From Deinococcus marmoris DSM 12784 (GTDB lineage Bacteria; Deinococcota; Deinococci; Deinococcales; Deinococcaceae), in contig NZ_JNIV01000082.1 in NCBI RefSeq assembly GCF_000701405.1, positions 1 through 19,821 of the forward strand: a stretch of 19,821 nt of DNA, read 5' to 3'. Shown here in pieces: positions 1-7,681 of this stretch. Below the pieces are notes generated by a model. It was given only the letters and a program-made list of their open reading frames with translations. It was not told where the DNA came from and did not search any database. The first letter of the stretch is position 1, and every line of letters starts with the position of its first letter. The translations under genes and the position numbers were made by a program.

Positions 1-1
1 C

Positions 2-376
2 ATCCGCATCGAACGCGCCGCTGGCTCCCAGCGGCGCGTCGATCAGGAACTGGCCTCTCTCGGCTACAACACCCCCAACACCTCGGCAGTGGAACGGCAC
101 AACGGTACGGCCCGGCGCATGAATCCGCACCAGGTCCGCAGAAGCCTCGCGTTCGCGAGGCTTCCCCACGTCCGTCAGACGGTAAGCGATCTGGTGAATG
201 GGGTCTACAACTTCTGTCGGGTGAACCGAAGCCTGCGGATCAAGCTGGATGAACCTGTGGGACGTCGTCAATATGCGCAGCGGACGCCAGCGATGGCCAT
301 CGGGATCACGGACACGGTGTGGAGCGTGCTGCGCCTGCTCGGCACTGTGGTCGTGCCAACCCCATGTCGGTCATGA
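2..376 (+). CDS. IS1-like transposase, C-terminal part (cut by window edge)
   Basis: The reading frame is open from base 2, so the gene begins outside the window. The translation contains AVERHNGTARRMNPHQ, which matches the E-x-x-N-G-T-x-R block around the catalytic glutamate of IS1-type DDE transposases. It is followed by YNFCRVNRSLR and by RTPAMAIGITDTVWSV, a typical tail of these enzymes. A GTG at 89 is internal to the family match and is not a believable start. The first catalytic aspartates lie upstream and cannot be seen. The stop is at 374-376. No clear terminal inverted repeat could be fixed in the following 120 bases. Family assignment is from remembered motifs and fairly sure; whether the element is intact cannot be judged. 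Confidence 0.7.
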   Translation: MRIERAAGSQRRVDQELASLGYNTPNTSAVERHNGTARRMNPHQVRRSLAFARLPHVRQTVSDLVNGVYNFCRVNRSLRIKLDEPVGRRQYAQRTPAMAIGITDTVWSVLRLLGTVVVPTPCRS

Positions 377-422
377 TTCCAGTCCACCACCGACTTTGCC
401 AACGGAATCGCATTGGAACAGA

Positions 423-445
423 AATCCGCCCTTGGAAGGCGGATT
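423..445 (-). terminator. Hairpin, probable terminator of the minus-strand gene ending at 499
   Basis: AATCCGCC and GGCGGATT form a perfect 8-bp stem around a 7-base loop (431-437). On the minus strand the stem is followed by TCTGTT, only a weak T-rich tail. It lies 53 bases past the stop of the minus-strand gene and also just beyond the IS1-like gene, so it could serve either. The stretch 377-498 holds nothing else that can be supported. Confidence 0.45.
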
Positions 446-498
446 ACAATTTGAGGATGATTAGCGGTCATTATTTGTACTGCGCTCAGGTCCGTAGT

Positions 499-1203
499 TT
501 AGGGAGTATGGGCCTCCTGCAACCAGCGCCTCACAGCGTCAGCATGCTGGCTGGACATGCGCTGAAGCGCAAATATCAGCGCATCATCCACCGCGCCGCC
601 ATCCAGCAGTGCGGCGGATTCGTTACCAAGTCCCTCTGGGTTCCCAAGCAACCAATGGGGCACACGTCGCTGGAGGCGAAACACGTTGCCACCGCCCGCA
701 ATGTTGTCCAGGTTCAACGGATCAAGACGCAGCCTTTCAAGAAACTCCTCGTGGAACACCATGGTGGGCCACACCTGCGCCCAGGGTGATGTCCCGCGTG
801 TCCACAAGGCGTCCAGTGCATCATCGGAGGCGCTCCAGGCAAACGTCACATTCAGTGCGTTGATGACCTGAAGGGCAACCCTCCAGCCGTGTGGAGCTGC
901 GCGCACTGTTCGCCGCAGTGATGTGGGCAGTGAGAGGCGCATCAGGGCATGATCTGCGATCGGACTATGCCGCTGGTCAGACAGCGCATATGCAACCTGC
1001 ACGAGCGGCACATCCTCCCCCTGTTGTTCCGCGTGGTGCCACGTGTCCAATTCGGCGTCCGTCCTAGATGCCGGGTGAACCGACCAAACCTCCGCATTCT
1101 CCTCGCATGGTGTTTGAGTCCAATGCAGAGCCGCGCCAGCGGGAGGTAGCTTGGCATATTCAGTTGGCACCAGCAGGATCAGGGTGTAAGGTGTGCTGCT
1201 CAT
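499..1203 (-). CDS. Hypothetical protein, 234 aa
   Basis: This protein is not recognised. It is soluble in appearance, rich in Trp, Asp and His, with no signal peptide, membrane helix or metal motif. It begins MSSTPYTLILLVPTEYAKLP and ends in an amphipathic stretch (ALQRMSSQHADAVRRWLQEA). The ATG at 1203 is preceded by GGGAAGTGACCTGAG, giving a plausible ribosome site. Only 6 bases separate it from the stop of the upstream minus-strand frame, so the two were probably co-transcribed. A small protein followed closely by a mid-sized partner could be a toxin-immunity or similar pair, but nothing in the sequence proves that. A hairpin at 423-445 may end the transcript. Confidence 0.6.
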   Translation of the reverse strand: MSSTPYTLILLVPTEYAKLPPAGAALHWTQTPCEENAEVWSVHPASRTDAELDTWHHAEQQGEDVPLVQVAYALSDQRHSPIADHALMRLSLPTSLRRTVRAAPHGWRVALQVINALNVTFAWSASDDALDALWTRGTSPWAQVWPTMVFHEEFLERLRLDPLNLDNIAGGGNVFRLQRRVPHWLLGNPEGLGNESAALLDGGAVDDALIFALQRMSSQHADAVRRWLQEAHTP

Positions 1204-1209
1204 CTCAGG

Positions 1210-1472
1210 TCACTTCCCGCAGCTTACCTGACGTTCTGCCAGGTCTGGACGTGTGTCTACACGCTGTCCAGCCGAATTTACAACCATCACGCCACGCCCC
1301 TCAACGAGGTTAACGGCGTCCATATCCACGGCACCCTCCACCACCCAGCGGGCCAATGCACCACTTGCTTTTGCCACTTCGCAAATGAACAGGATTCTGC
1401 CCAGGCAACATCTCGGCAAAGGGGGTGATCACATCGGTGAACCATTTCGACGCTTTGAATATCTCCAAATGG
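1210..1472 (-). pseudogene. Small gene broken by a frameshift, unknown function
   Basis: The open frame 1419-1210 would start only at a TTG and has no ribosome site. A different frame just upstream (about 1467-1400) encodes a convincing segment, FKASKWFTDVITPFAEMLPG. One indel near 1398-1407 joins it to GRILFICEVAKASGALARW and then VEGRGVMVVNSAGQRVDTRPD. An in-frame TGA sits in the hairpin just upstream, so the 5' end is also missing. The likeliest reading is a 5'-truncated, frameshifted gene that once preceded the 234-aa gene 6 bases downstream. The product is not recognised. The alternative is a short intact gene starting at TTG 1419. Confidence 0.4.
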
Positions 1473-1512
1473 TGTCAGGCGGCGCTGAGGTTTCTCTCAG
1501 CGCCGCCTGACA
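1473..1512. terminator. Perfect 17-bp inverted repeat
   Basis: TGTCAGGCGGCGCTGAG (1473-1489) and CTCAGCGCCGCCTGACA (1496-1512) are exact reverse complements around a 6-base loop. It lies 73 bases beyond the stop of the AI-2E-family permease on the minus strand and upstream of the broken small gene. It has no clear T-run on either side. A terminator for the permease transcript is the simplest reading. A mobile palindromic element that cut the small gene is also possible. Confidence 0.55.
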
Positions 1513-1584
1513 AATGGGCACAGTCGAATTGAGAGGAGCTGGCTGCGAGACAGATGGGCCGATTTTCCTGGAGCTCCCCCCCAT

Positions 1585-2802
1585 TCACCCCGCCACTTCC
1601 TTCTCGTGCCCTCCCGTTTCCACCTGCACTTCTTCTGGGACCGCACCTGCAATGCCCCGGTACGCCTGGCTGGTCATCCAGTACCGCTCGAGCCAGCGCT
1701 TGAGCAGCGTGGCGGTAGGAATGGCGATGATCGCGCCTACCGGCCCGGCCAGCGCCAACCCAACGAGCAGCGCAATCAGGATGGCGGCGGGGCTAAGGTG
1801 GACCACCCGGCCCATGATCAGCGGCCCCAGCACGTTGCCCTGCAACTGGTTGATGATAAAGAACAGCGCGGCCACCAGCCCGATGGTCAGCCCGCCCTGC
1901 GGAATGGCCTGCAACATGGCTACCACGGCGGCCAGCACGATCCCGATATACGGCACCAGACTCAGCAGGCCGCTCAGCGCCCCCAGCGCCAGCGCGTTCG
2001 GCACTTTCAGGGCCAGCAGACCCAGCGTGGAGAGAACTGCCCCCGTCAGCATCAGCAGCAACTGGCCGCGCAGGAAGCCGCCGAAGCTCTGGGCCACGTC
2101 CTCCGAGAGCCGCAGCACGGTGGGCTGCGACTGGCGCGGAAAGACCCGCAGCAGGCTTTGGCCCACCCGCCCGTAATCCAGCATGAAATACGCCGCCAGC
2201 GTGACGATAAAGCCCACCTGGCCCAGCCAGCCCACCAGATTGGACAGCGTGTTCAGCACACTGGGGCCGGAGTTGAGCAGCCGTTCCAGCAGCGGCCCGG
2301 CGTTCTGGGTGATGTTGGTGGTCTGTTCGTCGATATAGCTGCTGACGCTGTCCTTGAGGCCCTGCACGCCCTGGAGGGAATCCAGCCGGTCAAGCACAGT
2401 GAACAGCGCGATCTTGAGGTTGACGGCAATGACTGGAATCCCCGCAATCAAGCCCGTGACCTGCTGGCTGAGGGTCATGATCAGCAGCGTCGTCAGGCCC
2501 AGCGCCACCATGATCAGCAGCAGCACGCCGATCATGCGCCCGACGCGGCGGCGTTCCAGCCATTCCAGAATCGGGTTGACCAGAAAGGCCAGCCCGTAGG
2601 CAGTCAGCACGGTCAGCAGCACGCTGGCGAGCAGCTGGCTGCCCCACAGCAGGACGCGCACGGCCAGCACAATCAGCACGGCATAGAAGATCAGCCGCAC
2701 CAGCGGAACGGCCCACAGCCGCCGGATCAGGTCACGCACATCGTTTGCTGCCCGCCAGTCGCGCACAGGCGTGCGTGGGCCAGAGGGGGGCGGCTGGGTC
2801 AT
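1585..2802 (-). CDS. AI-2E family transporter (PerM/YdiK-type permease), 405 aa
   Basis: This is an inner-membrane permease of the AI-2E/PerM (former UPF0118) family. Members include autoinducer-2 exporters and Na+/H+ antiporters, so the substrate here is open. Two or three helices near the N-terminus (about residues 30-110) are followed by a soluble linker (about 125-190, LDRLDSLQGVQGLKDSVSSY). A C-terminal bundle follows, with family signatures GALSGLLSLVPYIGIVL (about 277-293) and NQLQGNVLGPLIMGRVVHLS (about 318-337). The last part, LALAGPVGAIIAIPTATLLK, is also typical. Length is normal for the family. The ATG at 2802 follows AGGATAAGG closely. It appears monocistronic, with the 17-bp hairpin at 1473-1512 downstream. 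Confidence 0.88.
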   Translation of the reverse strand: MTQPPPSGPRTPVRDWRAANDVRDLIRRLWAVPLVRLIFYAVLIVLAVRVLLWGSQLLASVLLTVLTAYGLAFLVNPILEWLERRRVGRMIGVLLLIMVALGLTTLLIMTLSQQVTGLIAGIPVIAVNLKIALFTVLDRLDSLQGVQGLKDSVSSYIDEQTTNITQNAGPLLERLLNSGPSVLNTLSNLVGWLGQVGFIVTLAAYFMLDYGRVGQSLLRVFPRQSQPTVLRLSEDVAQSFGGFLRGQLLLMLTGAVLSTLGLLALKVPNALALGALSGLLSLVPYIGIVLAAVVAMLQAIPQGGLTIGLVAALFFIINQLQGNVLGPLIMGRVVHLSPAAILIALLVGLALAGPVGAIIAIPTATLLKRWLERYWMTSQAYRGIAGAVPEEVQVETGGHEKEVAG

Positions 2803-2882
2803 GTCCTTATCCTGCCACTTTGGGAGGGTAAATAGTGGCGCTGCGACGTTGACCCCGCTTCCGCCGCTGGCACGGCACCTGC

Positions 2883-3030
2883 TCCCGTGCGGAGGGGTCA
2901 GAAAAATCTGTGCTGCGTTGGCTGAAGCGAACGACTGGGTTCGACCTGATCTTCCTGAAGACGGACGCGTTGCACGTCCCGCAGCTCAACCCCTGGTTTG
3001 CCGAGAACATCGCGTCGCGCACTGGGATGG
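2883..3030 (+). pseudogene. Coding-like fragment of unknown gene
   Basis: In the frame that includes CTG at 2913 the DNA reads LRWLKRTTGFDLIFLK, then HVPQLNPWFAENIASRTG. Nearly every codon in this frame ends in G or C, which is the mark of real coding DNA in a high-GC genome, whereas the overlapping longer frame looks scrambled. The resemblance stops abruptly near 3030, where the neighbouring frame becomes a transposase. No start is visible, because the 5' side runs into the upstream region of the permease gene. The family is not recognised. It is read as a piece of a gene left behind by rearrangement next to the IS remnant. Confidence 0.35.
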
Positions 3031-3325
3031 ACGCATCCCACGGGACGTGCGATATGACGTGAGCAGCCTGCTGCTCACGTCGCGGGAAGCCGAAGACATC
3101 TGGCGACAGCATTGGGGCATCGAAAATCGCAGCCATCACCGCCGCGACACGATCTTCCATGAAGATCGCTTTCGACTGTGCCGGAGTGCGCAAGGGCTGA
3201 CCGTGCTACACGGCATGCTTTTGACCTTTCTGCACGCACAAACACGGTGCCTGACCAGCGTGGTCAGGTACCTGCGTGATGACCCCTTCGCCGCTCTCAA
3301 CCTCCTGGATTTTGAACCTGGTTGA
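3028..3325 (+). pseudogene. ISAs1-type transposase, C-terminal remnant
   Basis: The translation from about 3028 reads RDVRYDVSSLLLTSREAED and then IWRQHWGIENRSHHRRD, followed by TIFHEDRFR. The YDVSSL block and the R-x-H-W-G-I-E-N-x-x-H-x-x-R-D block around the catalytic glutamate are typical of ISAs1-group (IS4-related) DDE transposases. The C-terminal HGMLLTFLHAQT and DPFAALNLL also fit. About three quarters of the enzyme, including both catalytic aspartates, is missing, so it cannot be active. The sequence to its left is an unrelated fragment in another frame, so the break is close to 3030. The 98 bases from 3326 to the next gene hold nothing recognisable. Confidence 0.65.
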
Positions 3326-3423
3326 GATAAAAGCCTGGGCTTTCCCTGCTGTCCTCCAAAAAGTTTCCGGACGACTGTATACGAGAAGATGATCCAAACC
3401 TCCCCTGACCAGCGGCGGGCGCG

Positions 3424-4728
3424 TCAATGGTTCAGCTCAAGCTCGCCACCAAGGACCCGGAGAACGTGCTGATGGCGTTCTTCCAGGTCCTGCCGGTCGG
3501 CTTCCTCCTGAGTCTCGCGCAACGCCGCCCGCAGGGTCAGGTCCGCGTGTCGCCGCAGGCTGATCCGCCGCGTCGGCGCCCGTTCTTGCTCGACAACTGT
3601 CGCCAGGACCTCCAGCAGCCGCAGCATGACTGCCGGATGCGGAGCCCCGTTTTGCCGGATCTGGTGGAACATCACATTGGTGAGGCCCGCATAGTCGGTC
3701 ACCGGGACCATCAGGCGCAGGTTCTCGCCTACGAAATGCTGGGCAGGTGGTGCCTCACGCCCACTGATTCGGCACAGGGCGGCCCCCAGATGGTCCAGGA
3801 CCCCGATGGCGGTGAAAGGATCGTTGATACCCGGAGAAAGAGCCCGCACCGCCATCTCCACCAGTTGTTGCGCCGCGAACTCCACGTCCTGCGAGGAGGT
3901 GCGCCGGGGACCCGTGATCAGTGCGCCCTGCACGTCCTCCAGGGCCGCCGGGGCCGTCTGCGCGACGACCATCCCGGGAAACACGAATTCGCCGGGCCGT
4001 ACGGTCAGACGGATCACCGCGTCGTGACGCTCGGCGAGCCGCAGCAGCGCGCCCACATCGAGGGCTTGCAGGTAGCCGCTGCCGCTGGCGCGCACCTCCT
4101 CGGCCTGGACAGGACGGCCAGCAGGCGAAGTGGACGCAGTGATCCGACGCCCCCTGTCCCGCTCGGGAAACTGCGTCTCGATGGCTGCCGTGAGTTCGCC
4201 CGCGACCAGCCGGACGACCCGCTCCACGTTGATCCCGCCCGCGATGTGTGCGATGAAGTAGATCAGGACCGCCAGGCTCAGAAGGGCCAGCAGCAATCCC
4301 ACGGTCACGGCCACATGCGGCACGAAGGGACTCTCGTCGCCGCCACGCACGGTCCGCAGGACCAGGAGGCAGAAGGCGAAGGTGGCGATAAAGGTGCCCA
4401 ATGTGACCTGGTTGCCCCGGTCGCGGGTGAAGTGTTCCAGCAGCCGAGGTCCCATCTGGCTGCTGGCGAGCGACAGCGCCGCGATGGTAATGGAAAAGGT
4501 CGTGCCCGCCACCCCGATCACCGAACCCGCGATGGCCGCCAGCATGGCGCGTGCCCCGTCCACGCTTCCGCCATAGATCCACGGCAGACCGCGCAAAGCA
4601 CTCCATCCCACTCGTTCGTCCAGGTTGATGACCTGCTCAGCCAGCACTACGGCCCCCAGCGCCATCAACGCGGGCAGGAACCAGAAGCTGTTCCGCACGT
4701 CCACCCAAAGGGCCGTCAGACGGGTCAT
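3424..4728 (-). CDS. DUF2254 family predicted membrane protein, 434 aa
   Basis: This is an integral membrane protein of the DUF2254 family, whose function is unknown. Four helices lie in the first half: FWFLPALMALGAVVLAEQVI, then the conserved AGSVIGVAGTTFSITIAALS, then TFIATFAFCLLVL, then VTVGLLLALLSLAVLIYFIA. The GTTFSITIAALSLASSQMGPRLL block and the later ALSPGINDPFTAIGVLDHLG block are the family's signatures. The soluble C-terminal half carries PGEFVFPGMVVA. The ATG at 4728 is chosen over one at 4773 because it overlaps the stop of the gene before it in an ATGA, a normal sign of translational coupling. It is the last gene of the MgtC operon. Confidence 0.82.
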   Translation of the reverse strand: MTRLTALWVDVRNSFWFLPALMALGAVVLAEQVINLDERVGWSALRGLPWIYGGSVDGARAMLAAIAGSVIGVAGTTFSITIAALSLASSQMGPRLLEHFTRDRGNQVTLGTFIATFAFCLLVLRTVRGGDESPFVPHVAVTVGLLLALLSLAVLIYFIAHIAGGINVERVVRLVAGELTAAIETQFPERDRGRRITASTSPAGRPVQAEEVRASGSGYLQALDVGALLRLAERHDAVIRLTVRPGEFVFPGMVVAQTAPAALEDVQGALITGPRRTSSQDVEFAAQQLVEMAVRALSPGINDPFTAIGVLDHLGAALCRISGREAPPAQHFVGENLRLMVPVTDYAGLTNVMFHQIRQNGAPHPAVMLRLLEVLATVVEQERAPTRRISLRRHADLTLRAALRETQEEADRQDLEERHQHVLRVLGGELELNH

Positions 4729-5183
4729 GCGGGGGTTCTCTGTTGACGGCGGCGCAGAAGTTGGCCCAGGCAAATGCCCAGCAGAACGGCGAGGACGTTG
4801 ATGCCCAGAGTCAGCAAGAGGTCAGCCGCACTCGACAGACCTGACGGCATGAGATCAACCAGGACAGTTGATTCGTTGCCCGTGAAGTTGAGAGGCACGT
4901 TGATGGTCATAACGCTGGCAATAATCGTTCCAATCTGTGAGCCACAGATTGGAACGAGCGAGGCCCACCATGCGCTGATGCCTGCCCGCATCAGGAGGGC
5001 AATCAGCAGAATAGGCAGGAGGAAGCTGGGTGTGAGGTTGATGTCAGGGAAGATATGGAATTCGAAAAGAAAGGGGCGAAGTGTCTGGGGACCGTAGCTG
5101 ATGGAAACAGTGTTCATCCCAATGCCCACCAGACTGCTCGCTAGGACGTAGCCCAGCGTGAGCATTCCCAACAGCCGCAGCAT
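4725..5183 (-). CDS. Small integral membrane protein, 152 aa, unknown
   Basis: This protein is not recognised as a named family. It has four likely helices: LGMLTLGYVLASSLVGIGM (about 5-24), FLLPILLIALLMRAGISAWW (about 54-73), WASLVPICGSQIGTIIASV (about 73-92) and LLLTLGINVLAVLLGICLGQ (about 122-141). A basic tail, RRRQQR, follows. The second loop holds PLNFTGNESTVLVDLMPSGL. The start codon lies 5 bases after the mgtC-like stop, with AGGAATAGG serving as ribosome site. The 3' end overlaps the DUF2254 start by 4 bases. Its place between an MgtC-like and a DUF2254 protein suggests a membrane complex or a shared envelope role, but that is inference. Confidence 0.72.
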   Translation of the reverse strand: MLRLLGMLTLGYVLASSLVGIGMNTVSISYGPQTLRPFLFEFHIFPDINLTPSFLLPILLIALLMRAGISAWWASLVPICGSQIGTIIASVMTINVPLNFTGNESTVLVDLMPSGLSSAADLLLTLGINVLAVLLGICLGQLLRRRQQRTPA

Positions 5184-5188
5184 CCGCC

Positions 5189-5668
5189 CTATTCCTGATC
5201 CTCGGCAGCACTGTCACCCTCCCCCTCCGTCAGCTTCCGAACCACCCCCAGCGTGAACAGGAACAGCAGCGTAGCCCCGGTCGCCAGGACGTACAGGTGC
5301 AGGCCACAGGCCACACCCACGCCCGCCGTGGCCAGCAGGCCTGCCGCCGTGGTCAAGCCCTTGGCCTTGCGCCCCCGGTCCGAGAAGATCGCGCCCGCAC
5401 CCAGAAAGCTGATGCCGCTGACCACCGCGCCCAGCAGGCCGATCATGTCGAAGCGCACACCGTTGTCCTGGTCCCCGAAACTGATGATCAGGGTTTCAGC
5501 CAGCACCACGAACAGGGCTGCGCTCATGCCCACGAGCATGTGCGTCCGCAGGCCCGCGCTGCGGTGTTTGCGCTCCCTTTCCCAGCCAATCGCGCCACTG
5601 AGGATAAAAGCCACCAGCAGCCCCTGCATCAGCTTGAGTTCGTTCCAGATTGCTTCGATGGCTTCCAT
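5189..5668 (-). CDS. MgtC/SapB family membrane protein, 159 aa
   Basis: The N-terminal transmembrane domain of MgtC/SapB proteins is complete: [20 protein letters not shown] (about 25-44), then [20 protein letters not shown] (about 75-94), then [20 protein letters not shown] (about 103-122). MgtC proteins help bacteria cope with low magnesium or life inside host cells; in free-living bacteria the role is less certain. The ACT-like C-terminal domain of some members is absent, which is common for the short SapB form. The ATG at 5668 is preferred to one at 5743 because the family match starts there and a promoter-like TACACT ends 7 bases upstream. It is the first gene of a three-gene operon. Confidence 0.85.
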   Translation of the reverse strand: MEAIEAIWNELKLMQGLLVAFILSGAIGWERERKHRSAGLRTHMLVGMSAALFVVLAETLIISFGDQDNGVRFDMIGLLGAVVSGISFLGAGAIFSDRGRKAKGLTTAAGLLATAGVGVACGLHLYVLATGATLLFLFTLGVVRKLTEGEGDSAAEDQE

Positions 5669-5675
5669 GAAGGGC

Positions 5676-5681
5676 AGTGTA
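5676..5681 (-). promoter_or_regulatory. Candidate -10 box for a leaderless MgtC-operon transcript
   Basis: On the minus strand TACACT fits the TANNNT consensus and is separated from the ATG by 7 bases, which would place transcription start at the start codon. There is no Shine-Dalgarno sequence in front of this ATG, which agrees with a leaderless mRNA, a frequent arrangement in Deinococcus. No good -35 was seen. Confidence 0.4.
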
Positions 5682-5682
5682 A

Positions 5683-5874
5683 ATGGAGACCTACAGCGTC
5701 TCGGTGATCGCCCAGGCGGGATTGCAATTCGATCTGCGCTCACCGCAAAAGACAGACCGATATGAGGCCAGGGTGTTCAAGCTGCGAGCGCAAAGCGGCG
5801 CGTACCGCCAGCGCGCGCGCGAGCTGGGACTCAGCAAGAACACCCTGATGGAGATCGTCCACCGACACCGCTAA
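5683..5874 (+). pseudogene. Helix-turn-helix protein fragment, 63 aa
   Basis: The segment [20 protein letters not shown] and then QRARELGLSKNTLMEIVHRH reads as a helix-turn-helix of the kind found at the start of transposases and in resolvase-like proteins (x-x-I-A-R-E-L-G-L-S-K-N-T-V). Here the usual Ile-Ala of the first helix has become Arg-Ala. The stop directly follows the motif and nothing catalytic is left. Its start would lie 15 bases from the divergent MgtC start, so it probably overlaps that gene's promoter. A remnant is more likely than a working regulator, though a small DNA-binding protein cannot be excluded. The 106 bases from 5875 to the protease stop hold only weak GC-rich hairpins. 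Confidence 0.4.
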
Positions 5875-5980
5875 GGCAGGGAAGTGGATTGAGGCGGGCG
5901 AAGCCGGCAGTCTCGATCTTTCCTGAGCGTAGAAGGGCGTGCGGGTCTTGAAGTGACTCCCTTTTGATGGGGAGATCCCC

Positions 5981-7306
5981 TCACTGGAATGACGCCGCGT
6001 CCAACGTCACTGGCACCTCGCGCTCCTCACCGTTGCGCACCACGGTCAGGGTGACCGTGTCGCCCTCTGTCTTGTTGATCAGGATGGCCTGCAAGTCTTC
6101 CAGGCCGTCTACTGGCTTGCCATCGGCGGCCACGATCACGTCGCCGCCCACGCTGACCGCGCCACCCTGGAACTCCTCGGTGCGCGTGCCGCCCTGAAGG
6201 CCGGCGGCAGCAGCAGGCGTGCCAGGCTGCACCTGCCCCACCACCAGCCCGGTTTCTGGCAGATTCTGTTCCTGCTTGCCCTGGCCGTTCAGCAGGCCCA
6301 GCCCCACCGGCACCTGTCCCTGCGGTCCCTGCACCACCAGGCCTACCGTGATGCCGATCTGGGGGAGGGTAATCACGTTGCCCTCCGCCGCCTGGAGACG
6401 CGGCAGCAGGTTTTTAGCCGCGTTGATGGGAATGGCGAAGCCCACGCCCGCACTCTGACCCACACCGCTGGACTGGCCGCTGGGCGAGAGAATCTGAGTG
6501 TTGATCCCGATCACCTCGCCCGCGCTGTTGAGCAGTGGCCCGCCGGAGTTGCCGGGATTAATGGCTGCGTCGGTCTGGATGGCTTTCTGCGTGATGCCCT
6601 CGCCGCCCCCCGAGAAGCCGATGGGAATCTGGCGTGCGGTGCTGCTGACGATGCCCTGCGACACGCTGAAATCCAGCCCAAAGGGCGCGCCCATCGCTAT
6701 TGCCTTCTGACCCACCTGCAACTGGTCACTGTCGCCCAGTGGAATGGGCCGGATCAGTGACGGGTCCAGTCCCTCTGCGCGGATCAGCGCCAGGTCGTAC
6801 TGCGGGGCCAGGCCGATGACTTTGGCCTCTACCGCCGTGTCCTGGTTGATGACCCGGATGGTGATGCGGCTGGCCGCACCGCTGCCACCCTCACCCGCCA
6901 CGACATGGTAATTGGTCAGAATGTCCCCGGCGTCGTTGACGAAAAAGCCGCTGCCAACGCCCGACTGCCCCTGGCCCTCCTCGCCCATCATGCCGAAGGG
7001 GTTCTGCGCCGCCGCCTGCTGCTCGGTGTTGATGTAGACCAGCCCCGGCTCGAAGCGGTCCACCACGGCGATGGTGTTCTGCTCGTATTGCAATTTCGTG
7101 CCTGCCTCCAGCCCCAGCGCGGCGGGCGCGGCAGTGGCGTCGGTGGCGCTCTGATCGCCAGTCACGGCGGTATCAGGGGTGACCGCTGTGGTCTCTACCG
7201 GGGTGGTCTGTGTGGTTGTGGTCTGCTGCGATCCTGTGTCGCATGCAGCCAGACCCAGGGCCAGACTGCCCAGCAACAGGGCGGTGGCGATTCCTTTGAT
7301 ATTCAT
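5981..7306 (-). CDS. HtrA/DegP-type S1C serine protease, lipoprotein, 441 aa
   Basis: This is an exported trypsin-like protease that degrades or chaperones damaged envelope proteins. A signal peptide ends in the lipobox LAAC with Cys22, so the protein should be lipid-anchored. A Thr/Ala-rich linker spans about 25-65. The protease domain shows the full triad: His134 in TNYHVVAG, Asp171 in YDLALI and Ser254 in [11 protein letters not shown]. One PDZ domain follows (about 350-435, [20 protein letters not shown]). The loop [16 protein letters not shown] precedes the first strand block. The ATG at 7306 has AAGGAGG 8 bases upstream. One PDZ and the single chain match the DegS/HhoA layout more than DegP. 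A MITE ends 27 bases upstream of the start, so the original promoter is probably displaced. Confidence 0.9.
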   Translation of the reverse strand: MNIKGIATALLLGSLALGLAACDTGSQQTTTTQTTPVETTAVTPDTAVTGDQSATDATAAPAALGLEAGTKLQYEQNTIAVVDRFEPGLVYINTEQQAAAQNPFGMMGEEGQGQSGVGSGFFVNDAGDILTNYHVVAGEGGSGAASRITIRVINQDTAVEAKVIGLAPQYDLALIRAEGLDPSLIRPIPLGDSDQLQVGQKAIAMGAPFGLDFSVSQGIVSSTARQIPIGFSGGGEGITQKAIQTDAAINPGNSGGPLLNSAGEVIGINTQILSPSGQSSGVGQSAGVGFAIPINAAKNLLPRLQAAEGNVITLPQIGITVGLVVQGPQGQVPVGLGLLNGQGKQEQNLPETGLVVGQVQPGTPAAAAGLQGGTRTEEFQGGAVSVGGDVIVAADGKPVDGLEDLQAILINKTEGDTVTLTVVRNGEEREVPVTLDAASFQ

Positions 7307-7333
7307 GGTTTTGGCCTCCTTGAGGTCAGGTCA

Positions 7334-7467
7334 TACGGACTCCGATTGACAGGTGTCGAAAACACCTGGAAATCCGAGCAGAGCGAGAAGGAGAAATACG
7401 GGTTCCGGGCGTGGACTGTAGAGATCGGAGCTGTCCCGATTTCTACACGGAACAAACGGAATCCGTA
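7334..7467. repeat. 134-bp MITE, copy 1
   Basis: The element has imperfect inverted ends, TACGGACTCCGATTG on the left and CAAACGGAATCCGTA on the right. It carries an inner hairpin (7417-7428 with 7436-7447, one G-T pair) and a small AGGTGT/ACACCT hairpin at about 7351-7367. It is about 90 % identical to the inverted copy at 14998-15131 (14 differences counted by eye over 136 bases) and the same length. It has no coding capacity. It sits between the 320-aa exported gene and the start of the HtrA-like gene. A TA dinucleotide is present at each end, but a target duplication beyond that is not visible. Confidence 0.85.
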
Positions 7468-7611
7468 TCAGACAGCGTGAGATCAGGTAGGGGAAGGACT
7501 TCACCTCTGGAGAAGAAGTTCAGCCCGCCACGTCAACAGGCCGTTCTCAACATCTGGTGTGCATTGAAATGCCATGCACCGTTTCTACAATCTGGGAGTC
7601 ATGACCGAGTC

Positions 7612-7652
7612 AAAAACAGCGGACAGTCCGCATTCGGTCGTCCGCTGTTTTT
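7612..7652. terminator. Bidirectional Rho-independent terminator
   Basis: AAAAACAGCGGAC (7612-7624) and GTCCGCTGTTTTT (7640-7652) form a 13-bp stem ending in A/T runs on both strands, with a 15-base loop. It lies 30 bases past the stop of the minus-strand gene 7682-8644 and would end that transcript before the HtrA-like gene. Between it and the MITE (7468-7611) nothing else is recognised. Confidence 0.8.
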
Positions 7653-7681
7653 GTTATTCAGAAAAATTCTGGAACTGGAGA

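Noticed and set aside
1514..2835. Long plus-strand frames opposite the AI-2E permease
   Set aside because: They have no family motifs and are rich in His/Gln/Arg as expected for antisense of a high-GC membrane gene.
3427..4746. A 439-codon plus-strand frame opposite DUF2254
   Set aside because: Antisense shadow; composition is unlike a protein and the minus strand has clear DUF2254 signatures and coupling.
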